A stretch of 8,719 bases of DNA from Deltaproteobacteria bacterium (GCA_030611115.1 JAUWQK010000046.1:1-8719); one strand, 5' to 3'; shown: positions 1 to 6,334, counted from the first letter of the stretch. Notes: generated from the letters alone by a model not told the origin. Translations and numbers: made by a program.

Positions 1-328
1 TGAAGCAATAGAGCTGAGACATGCCCCTTTTTTTGGGTGGATTACTGACTTGTCGGCACCGGATCGCCTTTTTGACTTTGGCTTTTCTATTCCTTTTATG
101 CAGCCGCCATATGGTATTCCTGTATTGACAATTATTATGGGGGCGACGATGTTTTTACAGCAGAAGCTTTCACCGGCAATGGGCGATCCTTCACAGGCCA
201 AAATTATGATGTTGATGCCGATTGTTTTCACTGTGATTTTTATAAATTTTTCTTCGGGGCTGGTTTTATACTGGCTTGTAAACAACGTCCTTTCTATCTC
301 ACAACAATACTATACTACAAAAGCTTAG
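1..328 (+). CDS. yidC: YidC/Oxa1 membrane protein insertase, C-terminal fragment (5' end outside the window)
   Basis: YidC inserts and folds inner-membrane proteins, alone or with SecYEG. The frame is open from base 2, so the true start lies upstream; the apparent TTG start near base 50 is internal. The 108 visible residues are the C-terminal part of the conserved Oxa1 domain: the segment [15 protein letters not shown] that precedes a hydrophobic hairpin, a membrane stretch beginning [20 protein letters not shown], the [19 protein letters not shown] helix, and the last helix with [16 protein letters not shown]. The protein stops just after that helix, with TTKA and no long basic tail. Its place upstream of jag and mnmE is the standard order near bacterial origins, which supports the call. 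Identification is from family motifs seen directly. Confidence 0.96.
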   Translation, partial: EAIELRHAPFFGWITDLSAPDRLFDFGFSIPFMQPPYGIPVLTIIMGATMFLQQKLSPAMGDPSQAKIMMLMPIVFTVIFINFSSGLVLYWLVNNVLSISQQYYTTKA

Positions 329-482
329 GCAGTGAGTAGAAATAAGTTGAGCAATATTGCGAAAAATTTTGTTTTGTCTTCAAGGCGCGAGGAGGGCGCA
401 TAGTGAATTATGTAACCAACAAGCAACGCAGAAGACGGAACAAAAGGCAAGCAAGATGTGCAAGTTGTTTTTACTTACTGCC
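328..482. repeat. 155-bp long imperfect inverted repeat filling the yidC-jag gap
   Basis: The left arm (about 328-381) and the right arm (about 431-482, reverse-complemented) align along their whole length. Both begin GGCAGT-AGTA and both end with GTCTTC, and the first 11 bp differ only at one G/A position that would be a G-U pair in RNA. The loop (382-430) contains smaller pairings such as CATA/TATG. The element starts on the last base of the yidC stop codon and ends shortly before the jag ribosome binding site. It could be a MITE-like element or a structured RNA within the yidC-jag transcript. It has no terminator-type T run after the right arm. Confidence 0.6.
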
Positions 483-501
483 TTAGTGATGGAGGAAATT
501 T

Positions 502-1278
502 ATGTCGCCTCGTTTGGAATTTGAAGGCAAGGATGTTGAAAAGGCATCCCAAAAAGCTTGTGAAGAATTGAAAATCCCAAAAGAAAAACTTAAGTATGAT
601 GTTATTTCTTATGGAGCTACCGGTATTTTTGGTCTCGTTGGTATTAAGAAGGCAAAAATTCGTGTTACATTGCCGGATTTAACACCTGAAGATAATACCA
701 AAGAGAAGGATCTTGAACAGAATAATGAATCAAAGGAACATGTCACCGAAGCCGAGCGTTCAACAGAACAAGCAGGCCTTGACGATAAGGCAATCGTTTC
801 TATATCGGATGAGTCTGTAAATTTGGGTAAAAATGTTCTTCAGCGAATAATTGATCTAATAACCATTGACGCAGAAATATCATTTGAAAAAAAACCAGGC
901 CAAATTTTATTTTATATAAAAGGCGGCAATGTGGCGATTCTGATTGGTAAGCAAGGACAGACTCTTGAGGCCATGCAATATCTCGTTGAAAAAATTGTCA
1001 ACAAACACAGCGAACAGAGAATTCGAATTCAGATAGATATTGAAGGTTATTTGGAGAAAAGACAAAACAACCTGAAGAGTCTTGCCGGGAGGCTTGCTGA
1101 AAAAGCGAAACGCAGCGGGAAGCCCATTACAATAGGACAAATGAATGCTCACGACAGAAGAATAGTTCATCTTGCTTTAAGGGATGACAGCGGCGTCAGA
1201 ACGCAGAGCGTGGGAGATGGTTTTTTAAAGAAATTGTTGATATTTCCCAGGAAGAAATATCATGGGAAAAAAACCTAA
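502..1278 (+). CDS. jag: Jag/KhpB RNA-binding protein (SpoIIIJ-associated)
   Basis: KhpB/Jag is a small RNA-binding protein, linked in other bacteria to cell-division and cell-wall control and to sRNA/mRNA binding. The 258-residue protein has the full family layout. The Jag-N domain covers residues 1 to about 55. A charged, low-complexity Glu/Lys-rich linker follows to about 105. A type-II KH domain has its GxxG-like loop, IGKQGQTLEA, at about 148-157. The C-terminal R3H domain carries NAHDRRIVHLALRDD from residue 215 and then GVRTQSVGDG. The ATG is preceded by TGGAGGAAATTT, a strong Shine-Dalgarno at normal spacing. It lies 173 bp after yidC, the usual partner, and is probably co-transcribed with it across the palindromic element. 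Length and domains look complete. Confidence 0.95.
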   Translation: MSPRLEFEGKDVEKASQKACEELKIPKEKLKYDVISYGATGIFGLVGIKKAKIRVTLPDLTPEDNTKEKDLEQNNESKEHVTEAERSTEQAGLDDKAIVSISDESVNLGKNVLQRIIDLITIDAEISFEKKPGQILFYIKGGNVAILIGKQGQTLEAMQYLVEKIVNKHSEQRIRIQIDIEGYLEKRQNNLKSLAGRLAEKAKRSGKPITIGQMNAHDRRIVHLALRDDSGVRTQSVGDGFLKKLLIFPRKKYHGKKT

Positions 1279-1291
1279 GATTATAGTAACA

Positions 1292-1323
1292 GTTCAAGGG
1301 TTCAAGGTTCAAAGGTTCAAGGT
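1292..1323. repeat. Four tandem GTTCAAGG units
   Basis: Four head-to-tail copies of GTTCAA(A)GG directly follow jag. Their reverse complement recurs as the TGAAC-rich block at 1448-1478, so the jag-mnmE gap is bounded by repeats in opposite orientation and could fold back on itself. Confidence 0.7.
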
Positions 1324-1336
1324 TTCACTGAAAACC

Positions 1337-1370
1337 CGCCTGCCTCGCAAGCTTGGTGCGCGGGCAGGTG
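1337..1370. repeat. GC-rich hairpin in the jag-mnmE gap
   Basis: CCTGCC at 1339-1344 pairs with GGCAGG at 1363-1368. The stem continues outward by two pairs and inward by T-G and then CGC/GCG after one bulged base, around an AAGCTTG-type loop. It is much more GC-rich than its surroundings. No T tract follows, so it is not a convincing intrinsic terminator. It looks like part of a dispersed intergenic repeat. Confidence 0.55.
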
Positions 1371-1447
1371 ATTCGTAGGTTCTAAACGGTCTTGCTGCTA
1401 AAAGTTCATAAAGAGATTAACGATTCAAATGCCTAACTTTCTTATAA

Positions 1448-1478
1448 CCCTGAACCCTGAACGATGAACTTTTGAACC
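1448..1478. repeat. TGAAC-rich repeat block directly upstream of mnmE
   Basis: Four TGAAC words (CCCTGAAC, CCCTGAAC, GATGAAC, TTTTGAAC) end about 10 bases before the mnmE ATG. They are the inverted counterpart of the GTTCAAGG units at 1292-1323. The block occupies the place where a ribosome binding site would be expected. Confidence 0.65.
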
Positions 1479-1488
1479 TGTGTATAAT

Positions 1489-2904
1489 ATGAACGATTCG
1501 ACTATCGCCGCAGTAGCAACGCCAATAGGTGCCGGCGGCATTGGTATTATAAAAATTTCCGGTCAAAATGCTTTGCCAATAGCTTCGCATATCTTTCGAA
1601 GTTCACATTCCTCGATATCCAACACGGAAGATAAGGATTCCGCCGATACTTCTTTTTTTAAATCACACCACCTTTACCATGGTTATATTGTTGATCCTGA
1701 AAACAGGCGAGTTGTTGATGAAGTTTTACTTGCAGTTATGCTTGCTCCCCATTCATATACCAGAGAAGATGTTGTAGAAATCCAGGCCCATTCGGGTCCA
1801 GTTGTCCTTAGGTCTATTTTGGATTTAGTATTAAAACACGGTGCTGAAATTGCGGGTCCAGGCGAATTTACAAAAAGGGCTTATATCAATGGTCGCATAG
1901 ATTTGACACAGGCTGAGGCGGTTATAGATATAATAAATGCGAGGACAAATAAATCCTTAGAAATAGCAACCACCCTGATAAAGGGGGAAATGCAACTATG
2001 CATAGAGAGAATTAGTGATTATCTTTTTAATTTTCTTGCAGAAATCAACGCAGCCATAGATTTCCCTGAAGATGTTGAAGAAATTATTAATGTCGATAGA
2101 ATAACCGATGTTTTCCAGAACGACATTATCAATACAATAAAAGACCTTATTGGGCAATATGACAATGGCCATATTCTTAGAGACGGGATAAAACTGGTTA
2201 TTGTTGGAAAGCCAAATGTCGGCAAATCGAGCCTTATGAACTGTTTGATAAAAAAGGAGCGCTCGATTGTTACCGCCGTGCCCGGCACGACAAGAGATTT
2301 GATTGAAGAGTCCTTTAGCTTGAGCGGTATGCCCGTTATTATAGCCGATACTGCCGGGCTTCACGATACAGATGATCCGGTTGAAGTCATAGGAATAAAT
2401 AAAGCTAAAGATTATATTGATTGCTCGGATCTGATTTTGTTTATCATTGATGGTGGTTCTATTTTAACTCATGAGGATCATGAAATTTTCAAAATGATCA
2501 ATACAAGGAATTCTATTCTTGTAATAAACAAGTCGGATTTGTTTGCAGGCAGGCATAAAGTCAATACGCCGGATAGCTGGAGAAAAATGCCCAGAGTAGA
2601 AATTTCAGCTCTTTATAACAGGGGTCTTGACGGGCTTAAGGATTTAATTGTAAAGATTTCGCTTGGAGAAAACAGCTTTGACCCTCAGGCTGTGATAGTT
2701 CCAAACTTGAGACACAAGCTGATACTTGATCGATGCCTGGTCTCGCTTGGTTCAGCCGTTGATGGGCTTAATCGTGGATCACCTCTTGAGCTGATTGCCA
2801 TTGATGTGAAGGAGGTGGTTGATTCGCTTGGTGAAATAACGGGGGGTTCGGCTGATAACGACGTTATAGATCAAATCTTCAGCAGGTTTTGTATTGGGAA
2901 ATAG
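1489..2904 (+). CDS. mnmE: tRNA modification GTPase MnmE (TrmE)
   Basis: With MnmG, MnmE makes the 5-carboxymethylaminomethyl (cmnm5) modification at wobble U34 of certain tRNAs, in the cytoplasm, using a folate one-carbon unit and GTP hydrolysis. The 471 residues match the family's usual length. The N-terminal folate-binding domain opens STIAAVATPIGAGGIGIIKI, and GEFTKRAYINGRIDLTQAEA follows at about 125-145. A helical domain flanks an inserted Ras-like G domain: GKPNVGKSS at 240-248, PGTTRD, DTAG from 287, and NKSD at 347-350. The C-terminus is FCIGK, with the family's catalytic cysteine. A GTG at 1480 is in frame, but the ATG at 1489 matches family starts better. Neither has a visible Shine-Dalgarno, because a TGAAC repeat lies just upstream. 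The usual partner mnmG does not follow. Confidence 0.97.
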   Translation: MNDSTIAAVATPIGAGGIGIIKISGQNALPIASHIFRSSHSSISNTEDKDSADTSFFKSHHLYHGYIVDPENRRVVDEVLLAVMLAPHSYTREDVVEIQAHSGPVVLRSILDLVLKHGAEIAGPGEFTKRAYINGRIDLTQAEAVIDIINARTNKSLEIATTLIKGEMQLCIERISDYLFNFLAEINAAIDFPEDVEEIINVDRITDVFQNDIINTIKDLIGQYDNGHILRDGIKLVIVGKPNVGKSSLMNCLIKKERSIVTAVPGTTRDLIEESFSLSGMPVIIADTAGLHDTDDPVEVIGINKAKDYIDCSDLILFIIDGGSILTHEDHEIFKMINTRNSILVINKSDLFAGRHKVNTPDSWRKMPRVEISALYNRGLDGLKDLIVKISLGENSFDPQAVIVPNLRHKLILDRCLVSLGSAVDGLNRGSPLELIAIDVKEVVDSLGEITGGSADNDVIDQIFSRFCIGK

Positions 2905-2920
2905 TGTTTCACGTGAAACA
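2905..2920. promoter_or_regulatory. parS: parS centromere-like site (ParB-binding palindrome)
   Basis: TGTTTCACGTGAAACA is a perfect 16-bp palindrome that fits the conserved bacterial parS consensus TGTTNCACGTGAAACA without a mismatch. It begins on the base after the mnmE stop codon. In chromosomes with ParABS, ParB-CTP loads at such sites and spreads to organise origin segregation, and parS sites cluster near the origin. The flanking yidC-jag-mnmE block is itself typically origin-linked, so sequence and context agree. parA and parB are not in the window. Confidence 0.88.
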
Positions 2921-2934
2921 ATTATGTAACGATA

Positions 2935-2966
2935 GTTCAAGGCTCTGGGTTAAGATAACCCTGAAC
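2935..2966. repeat. Two-tier hairpin, GTTCA...TGAAC with GGGTTA/TAACCC inside
   Basis: GTTCA (2935-2939) pairs with TGAAC (2962-2966), and GGGTTA (2947-2952) pairs with TAACCC (2956-2961) around an AGA loop. A 7-base bulge lies on the left side. It belongs to the same GTTCA/TGAAC family as the repeats before mnmE. It could cap the mnmE transcript, but it lacks a T run. Confidence 0.55.
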
Positions 2967-3004
2967 GGCAAATAATATTTGATTGGTGATTGATTTAATA
3001 GTAG

Positions 3005-3025
3005 GGGCGATCCTTGTGATCGCCC
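3005..3025. repeat. Perfect 8-bp hairpin upstream of the YkgJ-type gene
   Basis: GGGCGATC and GATCGCCC pair perfectly around a CTTGT loop, about 33 bases before the next start codon. The following bases (TGATTTAAT) are AT-rich but not a clean T tract. It could be a weak terminator after mnmE, a leader structure of the next gene, or one copy of a dispersed intergenic repeat. Confidence 0.5.
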
Positions 3026-3058
3026 TGATTTAATACCGATTTGGCGGAGGAGATAATT

Positions 3059-3760
3059 ATGGATATAGATTTTACGCCTTTTTTTAAACAATACGAAGAG
3101 GTTTTAGCAATGGCCGACAAGGTGTTTGAACGTGTAAAAAATGAGAATTCGGAATGCGTTAAATGTAAAACAAAGTGTTCAGATTGTTGTAACGCACTAT
3201 TTGACCTCTATCTCATTGAGGCATTATATATAAACGATAACTTCAATAAAAAATTTAAGGGGAGCGAAAGGGAACGGCTTATTGAGAAGTCAAACATAGC
3301 AGACCGAACAATATATAAGCTTAAAAGAAAAGCATATAAAGACCTTGAGTCAGGAAAAGATGAGAATGAGCTATTGTCTAAAATGGCGGAGGAGCGTGTA
3401 AGGTGTCCTCTTCTTAATGATGATGATATGTGTGATCTTTATGAACACAGACCAATAACTTGCAGGCTTTATGGAATACCAATATCTATAGGCGGAGTCA
3501 GCCATACCTGCGGTCTTTCGGCTTTTGCTGAGGGCAAACAGTATCCAACGGTTAATCTGGAAAAAATACAGAACAAGCTTTACGAAATATCTGTTGAATT
3601 GGTTAAAGAGATTAAATCCAGGCATGTAAAACTGGCAGATGTTATAGTTCCTTTATCCATGGCTCTTCTTACTATATATGATGAAGAGTATCTGGGGATT
3701 GGCGATACTAATAAAGGCGACACAAAGATAAACAAGAAGGAAGGAGAGGGAAATGACTAA
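3059..3760 (+). CDS. YkgJ-family cysteine-cluster protein (putative Fe/Zn-chelating domain)
   Basis: This 233-residue protein has the two-part cysteine signature of the YkgJ/CxxCxxCC family, thought to bind zinc or an iron-sulfur cluster; the biochemical role is not established. The first cluster is CVKCKTKCSDCC at residues 33-44. The second is C116-PLL, C125-DLY and RPITCRLYGIP with C135, followed by a further Cys near 151 (SHTCGL). About 70 mostly helical, Lys/Glu-rich residues separate the clusters, and the C-terminus ends in a charged tail. The ATG at 3059 is chosen because GGAGGAG sits 6-7 bases upstream; a TTG at 3041 would start before that site. Its end overlaps the next gene by 8 bases, so the two are probably translated together. 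It is not a known ParABS or tRNA-modification component. Confidence 0.85.
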   Translation: MDIDFTPFFKQYEEVLAMADKVFERVKNENSECVKCKTKCSDCCNALFDLYLIEALYINDNFNKKFKGSERERLIEKSNIADRTIYKLKRKAYKDLESGKDENELLSKMAEERVRCPLLNDDDMCDLYEHRPITCRLYGIPISIGGVSHTCGLSAFAEGKQYPTVNLEKIQNKLYEISVELVKEIKSRHVKLADVIVPLSMALLTIYDEEYLGIGDTNKGDTKINKKEGEGND

Positions 3761-4103
3761 AATATCGCCCGAAGAAGAAGAAAAAAGAAAAAAAGCTATC
3801 TTCGATAGCATGTCTCCACGAAATCAGAAACATATCCTGAAAAAGGGATATGATAAATGGGATCCTTTCCAGGAGCCAAAAGATCCCATAGATATCAGGA
3901 AAGATAAAACAAAAAGAACTTCTCAAATGCTGATAAGAGAGTTCTTGCAGTCGAAAGATCAGGAAACTTACAGCAATTCATATGGAAGTGGCGTGGTCGA
4001 AATTTGTCTTGGAATTATCAATGATGATGATAAATATTGGGGAATGTATGAATTTTCAAACTGGTATCGGGAACTGCTGCTAAAGGAGGGGCATAATAAA
4101 TAA
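3753..4103 (+). CDS. Small conserved-type hypothetical protein coupled to the YkgJ gene
   Basis: I do not recognise a named family. The 116-residue product starts with a very charged helix (SPEEEEKRKKAIFDSM), followed by an RNQKHILKKGYDKWDPFQEPKDP segment. The more compact C-terminal half contains SNSYGSGVVEICLGIINDD and the aromatic stretch KYWGMYEFSNWYRELL. There are no signal peptide or membrane segments and only one cysteine. The start overlaps the YkgJ stop by 8 bases, and AAGGAGAGGG lies just upstream, inside the YkgJ coding region. This is a clear sign of translational coupling, so the two products probably act in the same process. The function is unknown. Confidence 0.85.
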   Translation: MTKISPEEEEKRKKAIFDSMSPRNQKHILKKGYDKWDPFQEPKDPIDIRKDKTKRTSQMLIREFLQSKDQETYSNSYGSGVVEICLGIINDDDKYWGMYEFSNWYRELLLKEGHNK

Positions 4104-4415
4104 TTACTTTTAATTTAACATCGGGCTATGCTCGATCGACCCTGTTTTTGATTCCCTGTCCTGATGGCATGGTCGTAAGATTAAGAAATAAAATGTTTAT
4201 GATAAAAGAATGTTGAACGGCAGGGTAAAGCGTTTTTTGAACGTCGAACATCGAATGATGAAATCGCTTCGCTCCGCCGGTTTATAAATTGGCGGAATAC
4301 CTTATTCAAAAATTCAAAATTCGATGTTCGACGTTCATAGCTTTTTAGCTTGACGGCTGTGTCCTTGATTGTTTGGATTGTAATCTGCAGAAATCGCGAT
4401 GCTTTGGTTTAAAAA
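4104..4415. other. 312-bp gene-free gap between convergent genes
   Basis: The gap separates the plus-strand hypothetical gene from a minus-strand gene. It contains a weak hairpin at 4120-4136 (ATCGGGC/GCTCGAT with one G-T pair, loop TAT, no T run) and the 100-bp palindromic element at 4238-4337. I see no credible reading frame and no strong terminator for either flanking gene. Confidence 0.6.
4238..4337. repeat. 100-bp palindromic element with perfect 19-bp terminal inverted repeats
   Basis: TGAACGTCGAACATCGAAT (4238-4256) is the exact reverse complement of 4319-4337. Inside lies a second hairpin, TCCGCC (4273-4278) with GGCGGA (4291-4296), over a TTTATAAA core. The nested structure has no coding capacity. 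The layout resembles a REP/MITE-type intergenic element. It could also act as a transcription barrier between the convergent genes. Confidence 0.8.
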
Positions 4416-4895
4416 TTAGCCACAAAGAGAGAAAGCATCCCCACTCACTTTCCATTTGCCATCTTCCATAATCAGATCAAATGTCTTATCAACTTTCCGG
4501 CTGGATTCTTTGGTAAAGAATGCGCGTAATGGGTGTTTTATTTCACAGGTTAATTTGATTTGCGCTTTGTTTTCATCTTTACTGATAGTATTGGTTTGGA
4601 CATGATAAAGGAAGTTCTTGACAAAAAATGGCCTGAACCCTTCAGCTTTGGCTTTTGTGGTAACACAATCAATATATTTATTAACAACATTAACACCGTC
4701 AACTATCAAGCTTTCTTGACAGAGCCGATCAGCCATTGAGCTATCGAGCCCAAAATATGCCCTGGTAAATTCAGTAGCAGCCTTATTGGGTGAATCCTTT
4801 CTGTCCGCATAAACAAGCAGCACCTGTAGAAAGAATGTAATTACTATAATAAGAATCGCCCCGGTTATTATAGAGCCTTTGTTGCTGTCAGCCAT
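4416..4895 (-). CDS. Hypothetical single-pass membrane protein with small extracytoplasmic domain
   Basis: The family is not recognised. The 159-residue protein begins MADSNKGS, then has one hydrophobic helix (IITGAILIIVITFFLQVLLV, about residues 9-28). A domain of about 125 residues follows, probably outside the membrane. It contains KAATEFTRAYFGLDSSMADRL near its start, cysteines at the CQES, DCVT and TCEIK positions and a terminal SLCG, and ends with a beta-strand pattern around DLIMEDGKWKVSGDAF. That helix-then-sheet layout with a terminal GKWKV-type strand recalls NTF2-like (DUF4878-type) domains; this is inference only. The ATG at 4895 is preferred over an upstream in-frame one at 4928, because AAGGAGGAAAAATCC directly precedes it. 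The gene stands alone on its strand. Confidence 0.82.
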   Translation of the reverse strand: MADSNKGSIITGAILIIVITFFLQVLLVYADRKDSPNKAATEFTRAYFGLDSSMADRLCQESLIVDGVNVVNKYIDCVTTKAKAEGFRPFFVKNFLYHVQTNTISKDENKAQIKLTCEIKHPLRAFFTKESSRKVDKTFDLIMEDGKWKVSGDAFSLCG

Positions 4896-5128
4896 GGATT
4901 TTTCCTCCTTTTGAACTTTGATTTTCAATGTAATTAAAATATAATACTATAAAACCATTTTTAATATTCAAATAAAAATTTCTATTAGCATAAATTATAT
5001 TAATAGACAAGTGTTTTTAATTTTCTGCATTGACAAATGACATTACAAGGACTATTTTATGTTTCGTCTGAATTTCTAATTCGGACAATCTTGTTGAGTT
5101 TAACTACGCATAATTTAGGGAGGATATA
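4896..5128. other. Divergent intergenic region with very AT-rich left half
   Basis: This region separates the minus-strand membrane protein from the HesB-like gene and must carry promoters for both. The plus-strand promoter is clear (5030-5058). The left part (about 4930-5030) is nearly all A/T with several TATAAT-like words on the minus strand, but no single -35/-10 pair stands out. Confidence 0.5.
5030..5058 (+). promoter_or_regulatory. Sigma70-type promoter of the HesB-like selenoprotein gene
   Basis: A perfect -35 TTGACA (5030-5035) is followed after 17 bases by TATTTT (5053-5058), a 4-of-6 -10 box. Transcription would start near 5065, leaving a leader of about 65 bases. An inverted repeat (CTGAATT tct AATTCGG, 5068-5084) lies right after the expected start and could be an operator. 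Confidence 0.6.
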
Positions 5129-5443
5129 ATGCTTGAAGTTACAGAAGCAGCTACAGTAAAAATAGCTGACTATTTTAAAGGCAGAGAGATTGCACCTATT
5201 CGGATCTTTTTGAATGAGGGCGGTTGAGGAGGCCCTTCTTTATCAATGGCTCTGGATGAGCCCAAAGATACAGACAATAAATATACTGTAGACAATTTTC
5301 AGTATATTGTTAATAAGGATTTTATGGAGAAGGTTAAACCTATAAAGGTTGATTTTACGGCATTTGGATTTAAAGTTTCATCGGGAGTTGCTGTTGGCTC
5401 AGCGTGCTCAAGCTGTAGTACAACAGGATCCTGCTGTTCCTGA
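5129..5443 (+). CDS. HesB/IscA-like selenoprotein (in-frame TGA at codon 33 read as selenocysteine)
   Basis: The frame from the ATG at 5129 (GGGAGG just upstream) runs to TAA-independent stop TGA at 5441-5443, interrupted only by TGA at 5225-5227. Reading it as Sec gives a 104-residue HesB/IscA-like protein: LEVTEAATVKIADYFKGR, then IRIFLNEGG-U-GGPSLSMALDEP, a central strand region DNFQYIVNKDFMEKVKPIKV, and a Cys-rich tail GSACSSCSTTGSCCS. In IscA relatives the Sec position holds the first metal/cluster-ligand cysteine and the tail holds the others, so Sec replaces a functional Cys. Homology continues without a break on both sides of the TGA, and a SECIS-like hairpin follows at the right distance. 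HesB-like selenoproteins are a known bacterial family. The role is probably Fe-S or metal/redox chemistry. Calling only the downstream ATG at 5246 would lose the N-terminal third. A plain nonsense mutation is the alternative. Confidence 0.9.
5241..5270 (+). promoter_or_regulatory. Bacterial SECIS-like hairpin downstream of the Sec codon
   Basis: GGCTC (5248-5252) pairs perfectly with GAGCC (5258-5262) around the 5-base loop TGGAT. A lower stem TATC (5241-5244) with GATA (5267-5270) lies below an internal loop. The apical loop starts 25 bases after the TGA and has G at its second position. These fit the bacterial SECIS pattern: a small loop with a G in its first two bases, roughly 16-37 bases from the UGA. 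It would bind SelB to deliver Sec-tRNA. Confidence 0.75.
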
Positions 5444-5456
5444 AATATATCCGAAC

Positions 5457-5496
5457 AAAAAAAGGGCAATAGTATTTTTTGATATTGCCCTTTTTT
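5457..5496. terminator. Strong bidirectional intrinsic terminator
   Basis: GGGCAATA (5464-5471) pairs perfectly with TATTGCCC (5483-5490). An A7 run precedes the stem and a T6 run follows, so it works in both directions. It sits 13 bases after the HesB-like stop codon and can also stop minus-strand transcripts coming from the FmdE-family gene. Confidence 0.92.
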
Positions 5497-5649
5497 ATCT
5501 CCTTTTAGCTTCCACATTTTCATATCGGTTGACAGATTTTCTTCTACGGGTTGATTTCATTTTAATACTCGTACCCATCTATTCATCAAAAGCTTTTACC
5601 CCGCTATGGCATCGATAGGAATTAAGGCGGCGAAACTTGAAATTATATC

Positions 5650-6280
5650 TTATTCCGCAATATTTTTATTTGAACAAGGAATACAGACAAGCCGGCCATT
5701 TTCTACCTTAACCAATCTTGTTGACATTGTCAGTTCTTTGCAAATCGCGCAGGGTTCAGAGCGTGTGATCGACGCATATGGAGGGATGGACAGACCCACT
5801 TCGTTTGTAGAAAAGACTTCATTAAAGGGTTTTGAAAGAAGATCTAACGATTTTAAAACTTTGTAGCGCGATTTTTCTTCTTCTGATGCGGAGCCCGAAT
5901 GAATAGCGGCATCTATAGATGCAAATTCTTCTTTCTCTTTACCATCATATTGGTAATACGTTTTCCTGCAGAAACGAAACATTTTTTTGTTTGACCGTCT
6001 TATTATTGTATAAGCATTTTTTCCCGTAATTTTTAAAGATAAGGTTGCCCTTGCCTATTGTAGTGCCCAGCAACACTTGCAGAGCATCAACCGCGCAGGA
6101 GTCATTTTCGCAGATCGCTATTATCTCTTCGTCTCCTGATCGTTTTAATTCAAGAAGATAAATTGTTTCTTTTGCAACTATATAGCCATAAACAAGACCG
6201 GGACAAATATGCCCATGAAAAGCTATGCATTTTATAATATCCTGCGGCAAATTAGTTTTAATATTCTCAGTAAGTTTCAT
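5650..6280 (-). pseudogene. FmdE-family protein gene with a frameshift at a 6-A run
   Basis: FmdE-family proteins are named after formylmethanofuran dehydrogenase subunit E; outside methanogens their role is uncertain, though a metal-binding role is likely. The first frame (from ATG 6280, AAGGA just upstream) gives the core: FHGHICPG at residues 21-28, ENDSCAVDALQVLLG at 58-72, and GKGNLIFKNYGK to 87. It then runs to an unrelated ending, finishing at 5945. At the A6 run (plus-strand T6, 6017-6022) a +1 shift restores homology: NAYTIIRRSNKK, then MFRFCRKTYYQYDG, a helical linker, and a C-terminal zinc-finger pair, CAIC and CIPC. Removing one A would give an intact protein of about 209 residues, a normal family length. 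It may be a real mutation, a sequencing homopolymer error or slippage; the second part also has its own ATG at 5982. Confidence 0.85.
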
Positions 6281-6304
6281 TGAGAGTTCCTTTTTTAGGA
6301 ATTT

Positions 6305-6334
6305 ATTATATCATTACTGATTTATTACAATCAA
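6305..6334 (-). promoter_or_regulatory. Sigma70-type promoter for the FmdE-family gene
   Basis: On the minus strand, TTGATT (6334-6329) and a perfect TATAAT (6310-6305) are separated by 18 bases. The -10 lies 24 bases before the ATG, leaving a leader of under 20 bases. This fits the AAGGA ribosome binding site near 6289. Confidence 0.6.

Noticed and set aside
50..328. Separate small gene starting at TTG 50
   Set aside because: The same frame is open back to base 2 and encodes YidC sequence ([11 protein letters not shown]) before it, so this is just the visible end of yidC.
1292..1478. CRISPR array
   Set aside because: The repeats are 8-9 bp units without spacers of regular length; this is simple tandem and inverted repetition.
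1483..1488. TATAAT as an mnmE promoter
   Set aside because: It abuts the start codon and has no -35 at normal spacing, so it would start transcription inside the gene; noted only as a curiosity.
4120..4136. Intrinsic terminator for the small hypothetical gene
   Set aside because: The stem is only 7 pairs with a G-T pair, and no T run follows.
5246..5443. 65-residue protein starting at ATG 5246
   Set aside because: The frame continues upstream through a TGA with clear HesB-like homology and a ribosome binding site at 5118-5123; there is no ribosome binding site of its own.
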